In this document: piece by piece, positions 10,301 through 19,802 of the stretch
How positions within the stretch are numbered: position 1 is the first letter of the stretch
Layout of the letters: the number at the start of each line of letters is the position of its first letter
Origin: Chaetoceros tenuissimus
Lineage: Eukaryota > Bacillariophyta > Thalassiosirophyceae > Chaetocerotales > Chaetocerotaceae
Direction: 5' to 3'
Length of the DNA: 34,430 nt
Assembly: GCA_021927905.1 (NCBI GenBank)
Contig: BLLK01000012.1
Span: 1 to 34,430 of the forward strand
Translations under genes and position numbers: made by a program
The notes under the pieces: generated by a model
Databases searched by the model: none
Seen by the model: only the letters and a program-made list of their open reading frames with translations
What the model was told of the DNA's origin: nothing

Positions 10301-13008
10301 GATGGCATCGATGACGGAAGCAAACTTGGTTGTGCAGATGGAATGTCGCTCGGAATATCTGATGGCATCGATGACGGAAGCAAACTTGGTTGAGCAGATG
10401 GTACGTCTGACGGAATATCTGATGGCATCGATGACGGAAGCAAACTTGGTTGATCAGATGGTACGTCTGACGGAATATCTGATGGCATCGATGACGGAAG
10501 CAAACTTGGTTGATCAGATGGAATGTCGCTCGGAATATCTGATGGCATCGATGACGGAAGCAAACTTGGTTGATCAGATGGACTCAATGAAGGTAGAGCA
10601 CTTGGCAAACTTGATGGAAGCAAACTTGGTTGATCAGATGGTACGTCTGATGGACTTGAGCTTGGAAAGATCGAAGGAAGACGACTGGGTTCATTCGACG
10701 GCATAGAGCTCGGACCCAAAGAAGGCTCGCTGCTTGGACTAGACGAAGGAAGAACTGAGGGTTCCGAAGACGGGAGACGACTTGGTTGTGCAGATGGTGT
10801 TATCGATGGAAGAGTAGAAGGTTGTATGGAAGGTTCACCACTCGGAAACCTTGATGGCTCCAATGAAGGCAATTGGCTTAGTGAAGGAAAAATGCTTGGC
10901 TCTATGCTTGGTCTACTAGATGCAGAAGGAACAATAGATGGTTCTACAGACGGAATCATGGAGGGTTGACTGCTTGGAATAGACGAAGGTAAGCTACTTG
11001 GACTCAAAGATGGTTCTGCAGACGGAATCATCGAGGGTATAGATGACGGCAACAAACTTGGACTAGACGACGGAACAGAACTTGGTTGATCTGAAGGACT
11101 CAATGAAGGTAAGCTGCTAGGCAAGCTTGATGGACTTGAGCTTGGCTGATCAGAAGGACTGTCTGAAGGTAGATCTGATGGTATTGACGACGGAACAGAA
11201 CTTGGTTGATCTGAAGGACTCAATGAAGGTAAGCTGCTAGGCAAGCTTGATGGACTTGAGCTTGGCTGATCTGACGGACTGTCTGAAGGTAGATCTGATG
11301 GTATTGACGACGGAACAGAACTTGGTTGATCTGAAGGACTCAATGAAGGTAAGCTGCTAGGCAAGCTTGATGGACTTGAGCTTGGCTGATCTGAAGGACC
11401 GTCTGAAGGTAGATCTGATGGTATTGACGACGGAACAGAACTTGGTTGATCTGAAGGACTCAATGAAGGTAAGCTGCTAGGCTGAGAAGATGGACTTGAG
11501 CTTGGTTGATCTGAAGGACCGTCTGAAGGTAGATCTGATGGTATTGACGACGGAACAGAACTTGGTTGATCTGAAGGACTCAATGAAGGTAAGCTGCTAG
11601 GCTGAGAAGATGGACTTGAGCTCGGTTGATCTGAAGGACCGTCTGAAGGTAGATCTGATGGTATTGACGACGGAACAGAACTTGGTTGATCTGAAGGACT
11701 CAATGAAGGTAAGCTGCTAGGCTGAGAAGATGGACTTGAGCTTGGTTGATCTGAAGGACCGTCTGAAGGTAGATCTGATGGTATTGACGACGGAACAGAA
11801 CTTGGTTGATCTGAAGGACTCAATGAAGGTAAGCTGCTAGGCTGAGAAGATGGACTTGAGCTTGGCTGATCAGAAGGACTGTCTGAAGGTAGATCTGATG
11901 GTATTGACGACGGAACAGAACTTGGTTGATCTGAAGGACTCAATGAAGGTAAGCTGCTAGGCAAGCTTGATGGACTTGAGCTTGGCTGATCTGACGGACT
12001 GTCTGAAGGTAGATCTGATGGTATTGACGACGGAACAGAACTTGGTTGATCTGAAGGACTCAATGAAGGTAAGCTGCTAGGCAAGCTTGATGGACTTGAG
12101 CTTGGCTGATCAGAAGGACTGTCTGAAGGTAGATCTGATGGTATTGACGACGGAACAGAACTTGGTTGATCTGAAGGACTCAATGAAGGTAAGCTGCTAG
12201 GCAAGCTTGATGGACTTGAGCTTGGCTGATCTGACGGACTGTCTGAAGGTAGATCTGATGGTATTGACGACGGAACAGAACTTGGTTGATCTGAAGGACT
12301 CAATGAAGGTAAGCTGCTAGGCTGAGAAGATGGACTTGAGCTTGGCTGATCAGAAGGACTGTCTGAAGGTAGATCTGATGGTATTGACGACGGAACAGAA
12401 CTTGGTTGATCTGAAGGACTCAATGAAGGTAAGCTGCTAGGCTGAGAAGATGGACTTGAGCTTGGTTGATCTGAAGGACCGTCTGAAGGTAGATCTGATG
12501 GTATTGACGACGGAACAGAACTTGGTTGATCTGAAGGACTCAATGAAGGTAAGCTGCTAGGCTGAGAAGATGTATCTACAGACGGAATCATCGAAGGTTG
12601 AGATGATGGCAACAAACTCGGACTAGACGATGGTAAGCTGCTAGGCTGAGAAGATGGATCTACAGACGGAATCATCGAAGGTTGAGATGATGGTTGACTT
12701 GAAGGAATTAAACTTGGTTCGTTTGAAGGCATAGAGCTTGGATTAGACGAAGGTAATTTACTTGGTACTGACGAAGGTATGGTCGATGGAAACATTGAAG
12801 GTTCCTCACTTGTTTCTTCCAAAAGTCTTTCATATTGAAAATCTTTCTCTTTTTGTTGCAAATTGTTCTGCATATTTTTTTTATCCTTGTCTACAATAGG
12901 ATATTGCAAATTCTGTGCATATGAGTTCCATTTCGATGCTGTGATAGCCAGCACAGTTAATAACAAAATTCGTCTCGAACCATTGTTCGTTTTTTTTTCA
13001 TGCTCCAT
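7384..13008 (-). CDS. Giant secreted PSxPS-repeat protein, broken by a stop and a frameshift
   Basis: The gene starts at the ATG at 13008 with a signal peptide (basic start, then LLLTVLAITASKWNSYAQ). It continues as a Ser/Pro/Asp-rich PSxPS repeat: irregular repeats, a 40-residue repeat array, more irregular repeats, then a 20-residue repeat array. After the repeats comes a Cys-rich tail of about 230 residues, including CNCGFYDFSGDPCC and CDACRQCMIDEC. An intron at 7880-7935 joins the tail. Two lesions break it. TCA (Ser) has become TGA at 9448-9450 after 1186 codons, and the frame resumes at once downstream. Near 8272 a gap of about 14 nt relative to neighbouring repeats shifts the frame. 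Without them the product would be roughly 1,850 residues. Related diatom proteins are thought to be cell-surface or wall associated; that role is inferred. It may be a true pseudogene, one broken allele, or an assembly error in repeats. Confidence 0.75.
7880..7935 (-). other. Intron (56 nt) in the Cys-rich tail of the PSxPS gene
   Basis: The minus strand reads CAATG|GTAAGT at the donor and TTTTTAG|CAATTGC at the acceptor. Removing the intron joins FSCVQ to CNCGFYDF in one frame and extends the Cys-rich domain by about 165 residues to the stop at 7384. Confidence 0.85.
8281..10620 (-). repeat. 60-bp tandem repeat array (about 36 to 38 units)
   Basis: Each unit encodes 20 residues of the form MPSDIPSDVPSDQPSLLPSS on the minus strand. 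Most units differ at two or three fixed spots: SD versus SE-like codons around CGTCAGAC/CGAGCGAC, and QPS preceded by D or A. The period is exactly 60 from about 8461 to 10560. Variant units recur in the same order (for instance the TGTGCAGATGG unit followed by the TGAGCAGATGG unit near 8941, 9661, 9961 and 10321). This points to duplication of multi-unit blocks. Confidence 0.95.
11067..12571 (-). repeat. 120-bp tandem repeat array (about 12.5 units)
   Basis: Each unit encodes 40 residues: SPSDQPSSVPSSIPSDLPSD, then G or S, then PSDQPSSSPSS, then L or Q, then PSSLPSL. Variation is almost confined to three sites per unit: CAAGCTTGATGG versus CTGAGAAGATGG, GGACT versus GGACC, and CAGAAGG/CTGACGG/CTGAAGG. 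The rest is nearly identical between units, a sign of recent expansion or homogenisation. Confidence 0.95.
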
Positions 13009-13962
13009 CTTGATTTACAACTGAACGAACTGTATTCTTTTTCAGGAAAAATAAATCTACACGCTGTGGTACAATCAATTCCGAGTCTATCTCTTTAAAT
13101 TTAGAGAGATGATTACTAAGTTGGCTAACACAATGGCTATGTGTTGAATAGAAGAAGTGGTTGCTTAGTAGTTATGTGTGTTATGTTTATCAGAAGATAT
13201 CAGAGGTTGGCTTCCTAGCTCCCGGAAAATAAGAGGTCATTTAGCTAAAAACCTCTGATTGACATCTTGTAGCGATGATATGGTCTTGTAATTAGCTAAA
13301 AACCGGAATCAGCGATTCATTCCCATTTGGTCAAACAAACGTTTTTTGTATTTCGTATTATGTTTGAAATTATTTTCTAAGTTATGGAGTGGTATTGTTC
13401 GTAAAACTGAATATTATCTTTGTTCCGTTTATTTTCATTGGTTTTGTTTTGGAAATTTTTGTTTTTGTTTTGGAAATGTGATACAAACAAAGTGACTCTA
13501 CCGATACATCTGAGTGAATATAATTCATCTACTGTTTCAAAGGCTTTGCACAGAAAGCAGAGCTATCGCATTTTTGTTTGTGTTTTGTATCATATAATCT
13601 ACACATGATATGTATTCCATGTTCATATTCTTGTCACTTGTTATATAGAACCTGTCCATGCAATCAATCATAGGTATCGAAAAAATACACAAAACATCAA
13701 TAGCAGAAAAAATAAAATGCTAAAGATGAATGGAAATTTCACCTAATAGATGTTGCACAATGAATACGCGAATACATACGACAATCGTCATGAGAATAAT
13801 TGACTTTAGATTCATTCATACCATAGGAAAGGTTTTTCATCATCTCTGTGTTTATTCTACTTCTTTTTATAACATTTATAAACTACGCATAACTATACTC
13901 TTGTTCATATCCTTCCCCACATGAGTATGCAGCATGAAAAGATCGCAAAAGCTTTTTTCAAA
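13009..13962. other. Intergenic region between two minus-strand genes
   Basis: About 950 bp, presumably containing the promoter of the PSxPS gene (5' side at 13009 onward) and the region downstream of the neighbour's promoterless side. A perfect 10-bp inverted repeat, ATCAGAGGTT at 13199-13208 and AACCTCTGAT at 13250-13259, is present. TAGCTAAAAACC occurs twice, near 13242 and 13293. No gene is seen. Confidence 0.5.
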
Positions 13963-15282
13963 TCAATACTGTCTTTGATAGATATGAGGAGACTGAGATC
14001 GTATATTATGTCGTGATCCAGTTGATGGATATTGCCCCATTCCATACTGGCTTCCCTGATTCATGTACGCCTTTCTAGTTGGAGAACTGTAGTGACTAGA
14101 ACCTCCTCCTCCTCTACTCATTGATCGTCCTCTATTTGCAGCATTATTCAGACTATAGTCCATACGAGACCCACCGCCACCATAACTGCTTCCACCATAT
14201 GCACTACCTTGACCGCTGAAAGATCCCAGTCTTTGTCTTGGACTGGAGCTGGACCTTTGATGAGTCATTATGATTTGACCAGGTGGTGAATCCATGTTTT
14301 GCATAGCATTCACACTACCAGTATGAGGGAGCCCAGTTCGGGGAGCTGAGAGAGAACGGTCTCTTGTGTAAGACATGTTACTGTATGGGTCTCTGCGATC
14401 CATGATTGATCCTCTCTGCTGCAAACTTCCACGTGCTGAATAGTCCAAGTTTGATGGATTGTAACTTATAGAGTCCTGTCCGTTGGGATTGATAACTCGA
14501 GGGATACCATTATTACGGCTAGAAGGACTCGAGAAACTATCGTTATAACTCGCAGGATGAGCTTGAGGGATTGCTTTCTCGCTTTTCTTCTGGTCCTTGT
14601 AAGGATCAGATGGAACACATTTCATGTATGTACGGAGAACGGCATCAGATTCAATTTGATACTTTCGTCGTCTTCTATCATACTTGAAACTCTGTGGAGC
14701 AATTTGTCCCTTTTTATTCGAAGAAATAGAGTTTTGTCGCTTCATTGGAAATGAGCTCTTCTTTTGAAGCTGAAGAACAGGCTTTTTGGTGGTATCAATT
14801 GGTAGATCAGTCTGCTTGGTCTTCACTTCCTCACCTGTCACCATTAGTGTCGCCTTCCCCAAAGTGAATGCTTCATTACCAAAAACAAGTGTGATAAGCA
14901 ATTCTACAGTCTGGCGTTTGTACTGATTCTGGAATTCATCTTGACCTGCAGTCTTGTCCTTATTTATCAACCCAGGTAATACAATGCGAGTAGGAGCCCC
15001 ATTACTATGTCTAGACTTTAGAGGAAACACTGCATTGTATCTGAAGTTCTCATCAACTTTCTTTGGTGACTCTAGAGCAGCACTGGACAGAAATGTTTCT
15101 GCTTGAAATCCAGTGCTAGGAACAATAGCAGAAATCACAATCTTGACTGTATCAAAGTCTGCCTTGGAGTTCCAATCCTTTCCTCTCTTCGCCTGTTCTT
15201 GCATTATGATACCTCGAAGGAATCCGACGGAAATAATCACATCCATGGACTCCGGTAAATCCTGCCCTCCATGAGAGAACAT
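13963..15282 (-). CDS. Unknown protein with C2-like N-terminus and Gly/Ser/Arg-rich tail
   Basis: I do not recognise this 439-residue protein. Residues 1-180 alternate hydrophobic and charged positions as in a beta-sandwich (MDVIISVGFLRG, TVKIVISAIVP, TVELLITLVFG, KATLMVTGEE). An N-terminal C2-like domain is therefore possible, though this is a guess from pattern only. A basic linker follows near residues 185-225. Residues 230-439 are low complexity: Ser, Gly, Arg, Tyr and Pro with repeated SSP and GGSSYGGGGSR-like runs, probably disordered. There is no signal peptide or membrane segment, so a cytosolic place is likely. The ATG at 15282 is the first in frame. The gene is unbroken and no intron is needed. 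Confidence 0.75.
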   Translation of the reverse strand: MFSHGGQDLPESMDVIISVGFLRGIIMQEQAKRGKDWNSKADFDTVKIVISAIVPSTGFQAETFLSSAALESPKKVDENFRYNAVFPLKSRHSNGAPTRIVLPGLINKDKTAGQDEFQNQYKRQTVELLITLVFGNEAFTLGKATLMVTGEEVKTKQTDLPIDTTKKPVLQLQKKSSFPMKRQNSISSNKKGQIAPQSFKYDRRRRKYQIESDAVLRTYMKCVPSDPYKDQKKSEKAIPQAHPASYNDSFSSPSSRNNGIPRVINPNGQDSISYNPSNLDYSARGSLQQRGSIMDRRDPYSNMSYTRDRSLSAPRTGLPHTGSVNAMQNMDSPPGQIIMTHQRSSSSPRQRLGSFSGQGSAYGGSSYGGGGSRMDYSLNNAANRGRSMSRGGGGSSHYSSPTRKAYMNQGSQYGMGQYPSTGSRHNIRSQSPHIYQRQY

Positions 15283-15818
15283 CTTGTTTGATTTATATTC
15301 TTGGATGTGTGTATGCTATATATTCTGTTCTTTTGATAACTGGACGATCGTAATGATGAGTGTTCATTACAAATCTGAAAAAAGAACAAATTGTGAGCAC
15401 CATCTTTTCATTCTTGTTAAATACCCCTAAATTGAGAAAACATTAGGATCAAATGTAGCTAAACAGCTATTATGACAGTCGCAACGCATTCTTATGGCAC
15501 GAATTGATTCTCTCAACGGAAGCCGATGTCAACAGCCGTTTTTACTTAACGGTTATTATTTTAACACATTATTCGTTCATAGAAAAATAGGAGTAGTATT
15601 TTGAGTACGTAGCATTCACATACATGATTTTTTACCCTCGTTATCCATAGTTGCACCTATCATGAACATGATGTTTACTTTTGCACCTTTTCACGGTAAT
15701 TGAAACTTGATGGCTGAACAAATAAATAAACACTAAAAACAACAAAACCATTAATTGCATACTTTTGCAGTACAAATTCAAAATATAAGCTGTTTTTTTG
15801 TTATGTATATCTTTTTAT
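15283..15818. other. Intergenic region
   Basis: About 535 bp, AT-rich. It should hold the promoter of the gene starting at 15282 and the 3' end of the transporter gene ending at 15819. I see no gene or strong repeat. Confidence 0.5.
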
Positions 15819-16907
15819 TTATTTAAAAGCCAGGTAACACCAGAATATTCCTACAGCCATTGCAAGGAAGGAAGATACTAGACTCAATTTTTGTGGAAGA
15901 TCTGGTCTGTGCAAAATCTCTCCTGCCCTACGAGTCGATTCTCCAATCAAAGTGGTAGTAATAGACATAGCTCCCATTGTTCCTAGCGCATATGCAAGAA
16001 GGAAGGAGATACTTCCCTTCCAAGTTGCTACAGCAAGCGCAGGTGCCAATGAAGGAGCTCCATCCCAACTAAACCCGTGCAAAATCCCATTGAAAACAAC
16101 TGCACGCTTTTGAGCTGAATCCTCTCCTGCACTAATTCCTGATTCATCTTCATCATCCTCATTTTCAAATTCCCTAGCTTCTTTGATTCCCAATAAACCA
16201 ATAAAAATAAGCGACGCTCCTACTGCTACCTCCATTGCCGATGACGCTCCAATTAACATCCCCTTAACTGCAGGCATGGTTGCCACTCTATTTTTGAGTC
16301 CAAATGCTGTCAATCCAAGAATTGTTGCTGAAACTCCATGTCCCATACCCCACAACGCTCCAATTCTTCCAGCTCTATACCACTTTTGACCACAACATCT
16401 TGGCAAAAGAGCTGCAAGATGATCAGGACCTGCAATTATTTATAAAAGAGGATTAGCAATTACAAATATGAATTAACATGTAAAAAAAGAATCAAGATAT
16501 ATTGATGGTATATGTAAAATAATACTCTTGTCTCTAGTATAGAAATCTAAACCTGCAGAAACAAGATGATGCCAAAGATACAACAATTCACATCTCCCAA
16601 CAACACCTAACTCACCTGCAATAGCATGAAGAGCACCACCTAGGATCCCTCCTGAAACAACACCCATCAAAGCAGCAGCACCAGTTGCTGGCGCCATATT
16701 CAATTGAAGAGATTGTCTCTTGCCATCATTATTATTTCTAACTTGTTTTGAATGTATCGAGTGAAACAAATTTGATGATGCAGATGACCTTATATCATTG
16801 ATTTTAGGGGTATGAATTTGATTGATATTTGTATATGGCATCGATGGAGTGAATGCCATGGATGTTGACATGAGTGCCAGGAGACAGATTACGGATAGCT
16901 TTGACAT
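15819..16907 (-). CDS. Plastid-type UreH/NiCoT-like nickel or cobalt transporter
   Basis: Exons 16616-16907 and 15819-16429 join to a 300-residue protein. It starts with a signal peptide (LSVICLLALMSTSMAFTPS); the AFTP motif fits plastid import through the secretory route. After a transit region come about six membrane segments. The signature GGALHAIAGPDHLAALLP spans the splice site and supplies H94, D100 and H101, matching the H-x5-DH-type metal site of the UreH/NiCoT family. A second family motif, LHGFSWDGAPSLAPAL, follows. An acidic loop (FENEDDEDES) separates the two halves, as in other transporters of this group. Family members move Ni2+ or Co2+; plant relatives are predicted plastid proteins. 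The substrate here is inferred, and plastid metal supply could be the role. Confidence 0.85.
16430..16615 (-). other. Intron (186 nt) in the UreH-like gene
   Basis: The donor is ATTGCAG|GTGAGT and the acceptor AATTGCAG|GTCCTG on the minus strand. Splicing joins HAIAG to PDHLAALLP, rebuilding a conserved family motif exactly across the junction. This makes the gene model strong. Unspliced, the upstream frame would end at 16473 in unrelated sequence. Confidence 0.92.
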
Positions 16908-17470
16908 ATTTTTTTTTTTTTTTGAAATTCAATATTTGTACGAGTTTGTCGTCTGTTCAATATCAGTTTGTAAATGTTGTTTCTAGCTGATGAGTTGCAA
17001 GATATATTTCTTTCGAGTTACTGTAGCTACGTATGGTCTACTTGAAGCAAAATATTTTGCCAAAATTACAACACTGCTATGTTTTACAATAATATATTCA
17101 AAGTACAAGAAGTAGTGATGTCTTGCTTTCTCTCTCTTCTCTTTGTTGGCTGTGTGTGTCACAGATCTTCTTCCTCTTGGAACTACTGTGATAACTTGAA
17201 GAAAGACGCACGAAGTAGATGAGGGGTTGTGTTGATGGACCGGTCGAATGACAGACCAAAGATCTTATTGTAAATAGCTATCGTATAGCTACAAAAGGCA
17301 CGAAGCAAGTTCAAGGTGGAAGAGCAGCCAACACCTTGAACAGCAAAGAAGAAAAACACTCGAAGTAGAAGTTCATGTGATGCTGATACAAACACAAGTT
17401 TCATTCCAACTTTTATTCTCAAACACCAAATCTTGAGTCATAAGTCTATACTCACATATACACACCAATC
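16908..17470. promoter_or_regulatory. Divergent promoter region between two plastid-protein genes
   Basis: These 563 bp separate the minus-strand transporter start (16907) from the plus-strand start (17471), so both promoters must lie here. Directly upstream of the transporter ATG is a run of about 14 A on the sense strand (T run at about 16909-16922). A short minus-strand frame at 17183-17422 has no signs of being a gene. No specific binding sites were identified. Confidence 0.5.
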
Positions 17471-18082
17471 ATGCTCGCGTACAACTTTTTATTACTCGCT
17501 TCGCTGCTCTCAATATCGTCGGCGTTTGCACCACATCACACATCTGCACTCAACACCATGCAACCAACACGTCAATTACCTCTCTTTGCAGAAACTGTAT
17601 CACAAGGAGACATTACAACAGCTGCAGATGACGATGAAGAGTGGGTAGAGGAAGAATACGAAGATCTTACTGAACAAGATTTCTATGGATCGGAATGGAA
17701 AGTAGGAACTTTAATGGATGGATCGAAAAAGATTGATGAGACTTGGTGTCGATGTGCTGTAAAGGATGGTCAATTCATTGCAATCTGGGGAGATGGAGCA
17801 GAAGGAAAGTGGGCATTTGATGCAGGTTCTCAATTTTTTAGCATCACCAAAGACTCATGGGGTGGATGGCTTGGAAAAAAGATTTGGGCAGGGACTGTAG
17901 ATGATTACTATTTTATGGATGGTACCGTTCGAGGATGGGGACCTATCAGTCCTGCTAGTGTCGTAGGACAGTGGCAAATGAAAAGGTTAGGTGTTGATCC
18001 AGAAGAAGCAGGATCTGCTCCTTGGTTCGAAACTGATGATGAAGATGACAAGAAGGAACAAGAGTCATCGGAAGAAGCTTAG
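17471..18082 (+). CDS. Plastid-targeted protein of unknown function
   Basis: This 203-residue protein starts with a signal peptide ending in SSAFAPHH, the classic ASAFAP-like entry motif for diatom plastids. After a short transit region and an acidic stretch (DDDEEWVEEEYEDL) there is one compact Trp- and Gly-rich domain at about residues 72-175: SEWKVGTLMDGS, then WCRCAVKDGQFIAIWGDG, KWAFDAGSQFF, GTVRGWGPISP and VGQWQMKR. The strand-rich pattern suggests a small beta-barrel. I do not recognise the family. The C-terminus is strongly acidic. It is probably stromal or thylakoid-associated. The ATG at 17471 gives the signal peptide; another frame starting at 17433 does not. It is transcribed divergently from the transporter gene. 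Confidence 0.82.
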   Translation: MLAYNFLLLASLLSISSAFAPHHTSALNTMQPTRQLPLFAETVSQGDITTAADDDEEWVEEEYEDLTEQDFYGSEWKVGTLMDGSKKIDETWCRCAVKDGQFIAIWGDGAEGKWAFDAGSQFFSITKDSWGGWLGKKIWAGTVDDYYFMDGTVRGWGPISPASVVGQWQMKRLGVDPEEAGSAPWFETDDEDDKKEQESSEEA

Positions 18083-18160
18083 GAATAATTATTCTCTAGA
18101 GAAAAACATGTTGTTAAAGTTTAGGTTTTGAATATTTTTCCAAAAGTACTCATGTAGTCA

Positions 18161-19503
18161 TCATTGTTCCCAGTCGGGTCTACTATCGCCACTAATTTCA
18201 TTGTCTTTTGCCATTTCTTGCTTTGGCATCCATTCATGTCCCCATGGCTCGCTTGATTCATTGTCTTGTTGTAATTTTACATTTCCGCCAACTGTTCCTC
18301 CAATAGCTAATGTTGATAATGCATCCCTTACGGCAAAATAGGATGGTTTTCGTTCATAGTTTTCATCAAAAATGAGTGGACTGTCATCATAGTAAAAGGA
18401 TTTTACCCATGTCTATAATATGATACTATATGAGAAACTAGACCCTGCAAACAAGAAATAACAAAAATCAATATTGTACTTACATGACGATCTGTAAAAC
18501 CCCAAAGCCAAATACCATCAAAGGCCTGTTCCGTAAGAGCTGCTGCAATTATATCATGATATATCTGATTTTGAGCAAGTGTCTTGACTTCTGCACTTGC
18601 ATCTAGTTTGCTAATTCGGACATCCATTTCGGATATATTCACCTTCAAACCAAGCTCTCCAATTCTTTTGATTTGATTCTTTACTTGCAATGGAGTAGGA
18701 ACTCTTTGACGATCATTTGTTCCACCTGCGTTAAAGTGAGCTTGCATTCCAGCTCCATGGATAGGTACACTCTTGTTCACCAATCCTTTTAAAAGATTGT
18801 AAAAGCCATCAGCTTTTTCTTTATTGGGTCCATTCATTCCTTCTACTTTGTTATCATTGTAAATCAGAAACGCAGTTGGATCAGCTTCATGAGCCCAACG
18901 AAAGCATTCTTCAATATAGGAAGGTCCCATCTTTCTATAAAATATATTTTCAGCCAATGAACCATCTGGTGCAAGAGATTCATTCACTACATCCCACATT
19001 TTGATTCGACCACGAAAGTGACCCATTGTTGTAAAGATGTGACGTTTCAATTCTTCTCTAACTTGATCACCGCTTAATTTTTCTACATATTCTGGTGTGG
19101 TCACATGCCAACAGAGTACATGTCCCTTTACTTTCATCCCCTTTGATAGAGCCCAATCTACCATTGCATCACAATGGGCAAAATCATATCTTCCCAAACG
19201 AGTTGACGGCGTTGATTCATTTATAGGTCCTGGGAGAGTATGACACAACGGACCCCATTTTAAATGGTGCTCAATCACTATAGAATTGAATTCTGTTGAT
19301 ACAATTTCAGCATATTTGTTTAGTTTGGTTTCTTGTCCACTGCTTTCTTCATGGTGACATTCAACAGTTGCATTTGGGATGCTTTCCTCATCTTTTGGGA
19401 TAGCAAAGAGTGGTCGAGGTAGAACTGCAGTACCAATGTCCACCGATTTACAAAGAGACGAAGCTACTTGTCTCAGAGTCTTTGTATCATTACTTGTATC
19501 CAT
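18161..19503 (-). CDS. GH10 family endo-beta-1,4-xylanase-like enzyme
   Basis: Exons 18484-19503 and 18161-18412 join to 423 residues. The glycoside hydrolase family 10 TIM barrel is clear: GHVLCWHVTTPEYV near residue 127, the acid/base glutamate E175 in WDVVNES, the nucleophile E292 in ISEMDVR, and WLWGFTDRHTWV spanning the splice site. The tail SPLIFDENYERKPSYFAVRDAL is the usual end of the barrel. Such enzymes cut xylan or related beta-1,4 glycans. With the ATG at 19503 there is no signal peptide. The frame stays open upstream to 19689, and an in-frame ATG there would add a hydrophobic segment, so secretion cannot be excluded. Its 60 C-terminal residues are polar and probably disordered. 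Its physiological substrate in this alga is unknown. Confidence 0.88.
18413..18483 (-). other. Intron (71 nt) in the GH10 gene
   Basis: The donor CGTCAT|GTAAGT and acceptor ATTATAG|ACATGG on the minus strand join GFTDRH to TWVKSFYYDD in frame, restoring the conserved GH10 C-terminal part. An earlier acceptor (TTTGCAG near 18434) would give an unrelated tail ending quickly. Confidence 0.92.
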
Positions 19504-19802
19504 TTTGTTGATGTATATGCTTTTTCTATTGAATATGTAGAAGATTGAATGAGAAGATTGAGTTAAAAAAATGTTCACGTGAAAAATGAACACCAGTGAA
19601 AGTTTTGTGAGTATGATAGAGCTATCCACTATTTTAGTGAAGAGAAACCCAATGACGAAAACAATTAAAGTCAAGCACTCTCTTTGCAATAGTATTTACT
19701 ATGATCTATTAAACTATTTCCAATACAATCCATTGGATCAAAGTCCACACTCTCAATTTTCGAGATCAAACCCATTTCTATCCCGAACACTAGATTTCAA
19801 CC

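Noticed and set aside
8281-10620. Evenly spaced repeats as a CRISPR array
   Set aside because: There are no unique spacers; whole 60-bp units are near-identical and code for Ser/Pro protein repeats.
8274-10706. 810-codon plus-strand frame of LTEYLMASMTEANLVDQM repeats as a gene
   Set aside because: It is the exact antisense of the PSxPS repeat array, has no start context or domain, and is explained by a period divisible by 3.
17183-17422. 79-codon minus-strand frame
   Set aside because: It lies in the divergent promoter region, is AT/hydrophobic noise and has no targeting or domain signature.
19504-19689. N-terminal extension of the GH10 protein starting at the ATG at 19689
   Set aside because: It adds about 62 residues with hydrophobic, AT-driven composition and does not look like a clean signal peptide. 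The start at 19503 is kept, with doubt noted.
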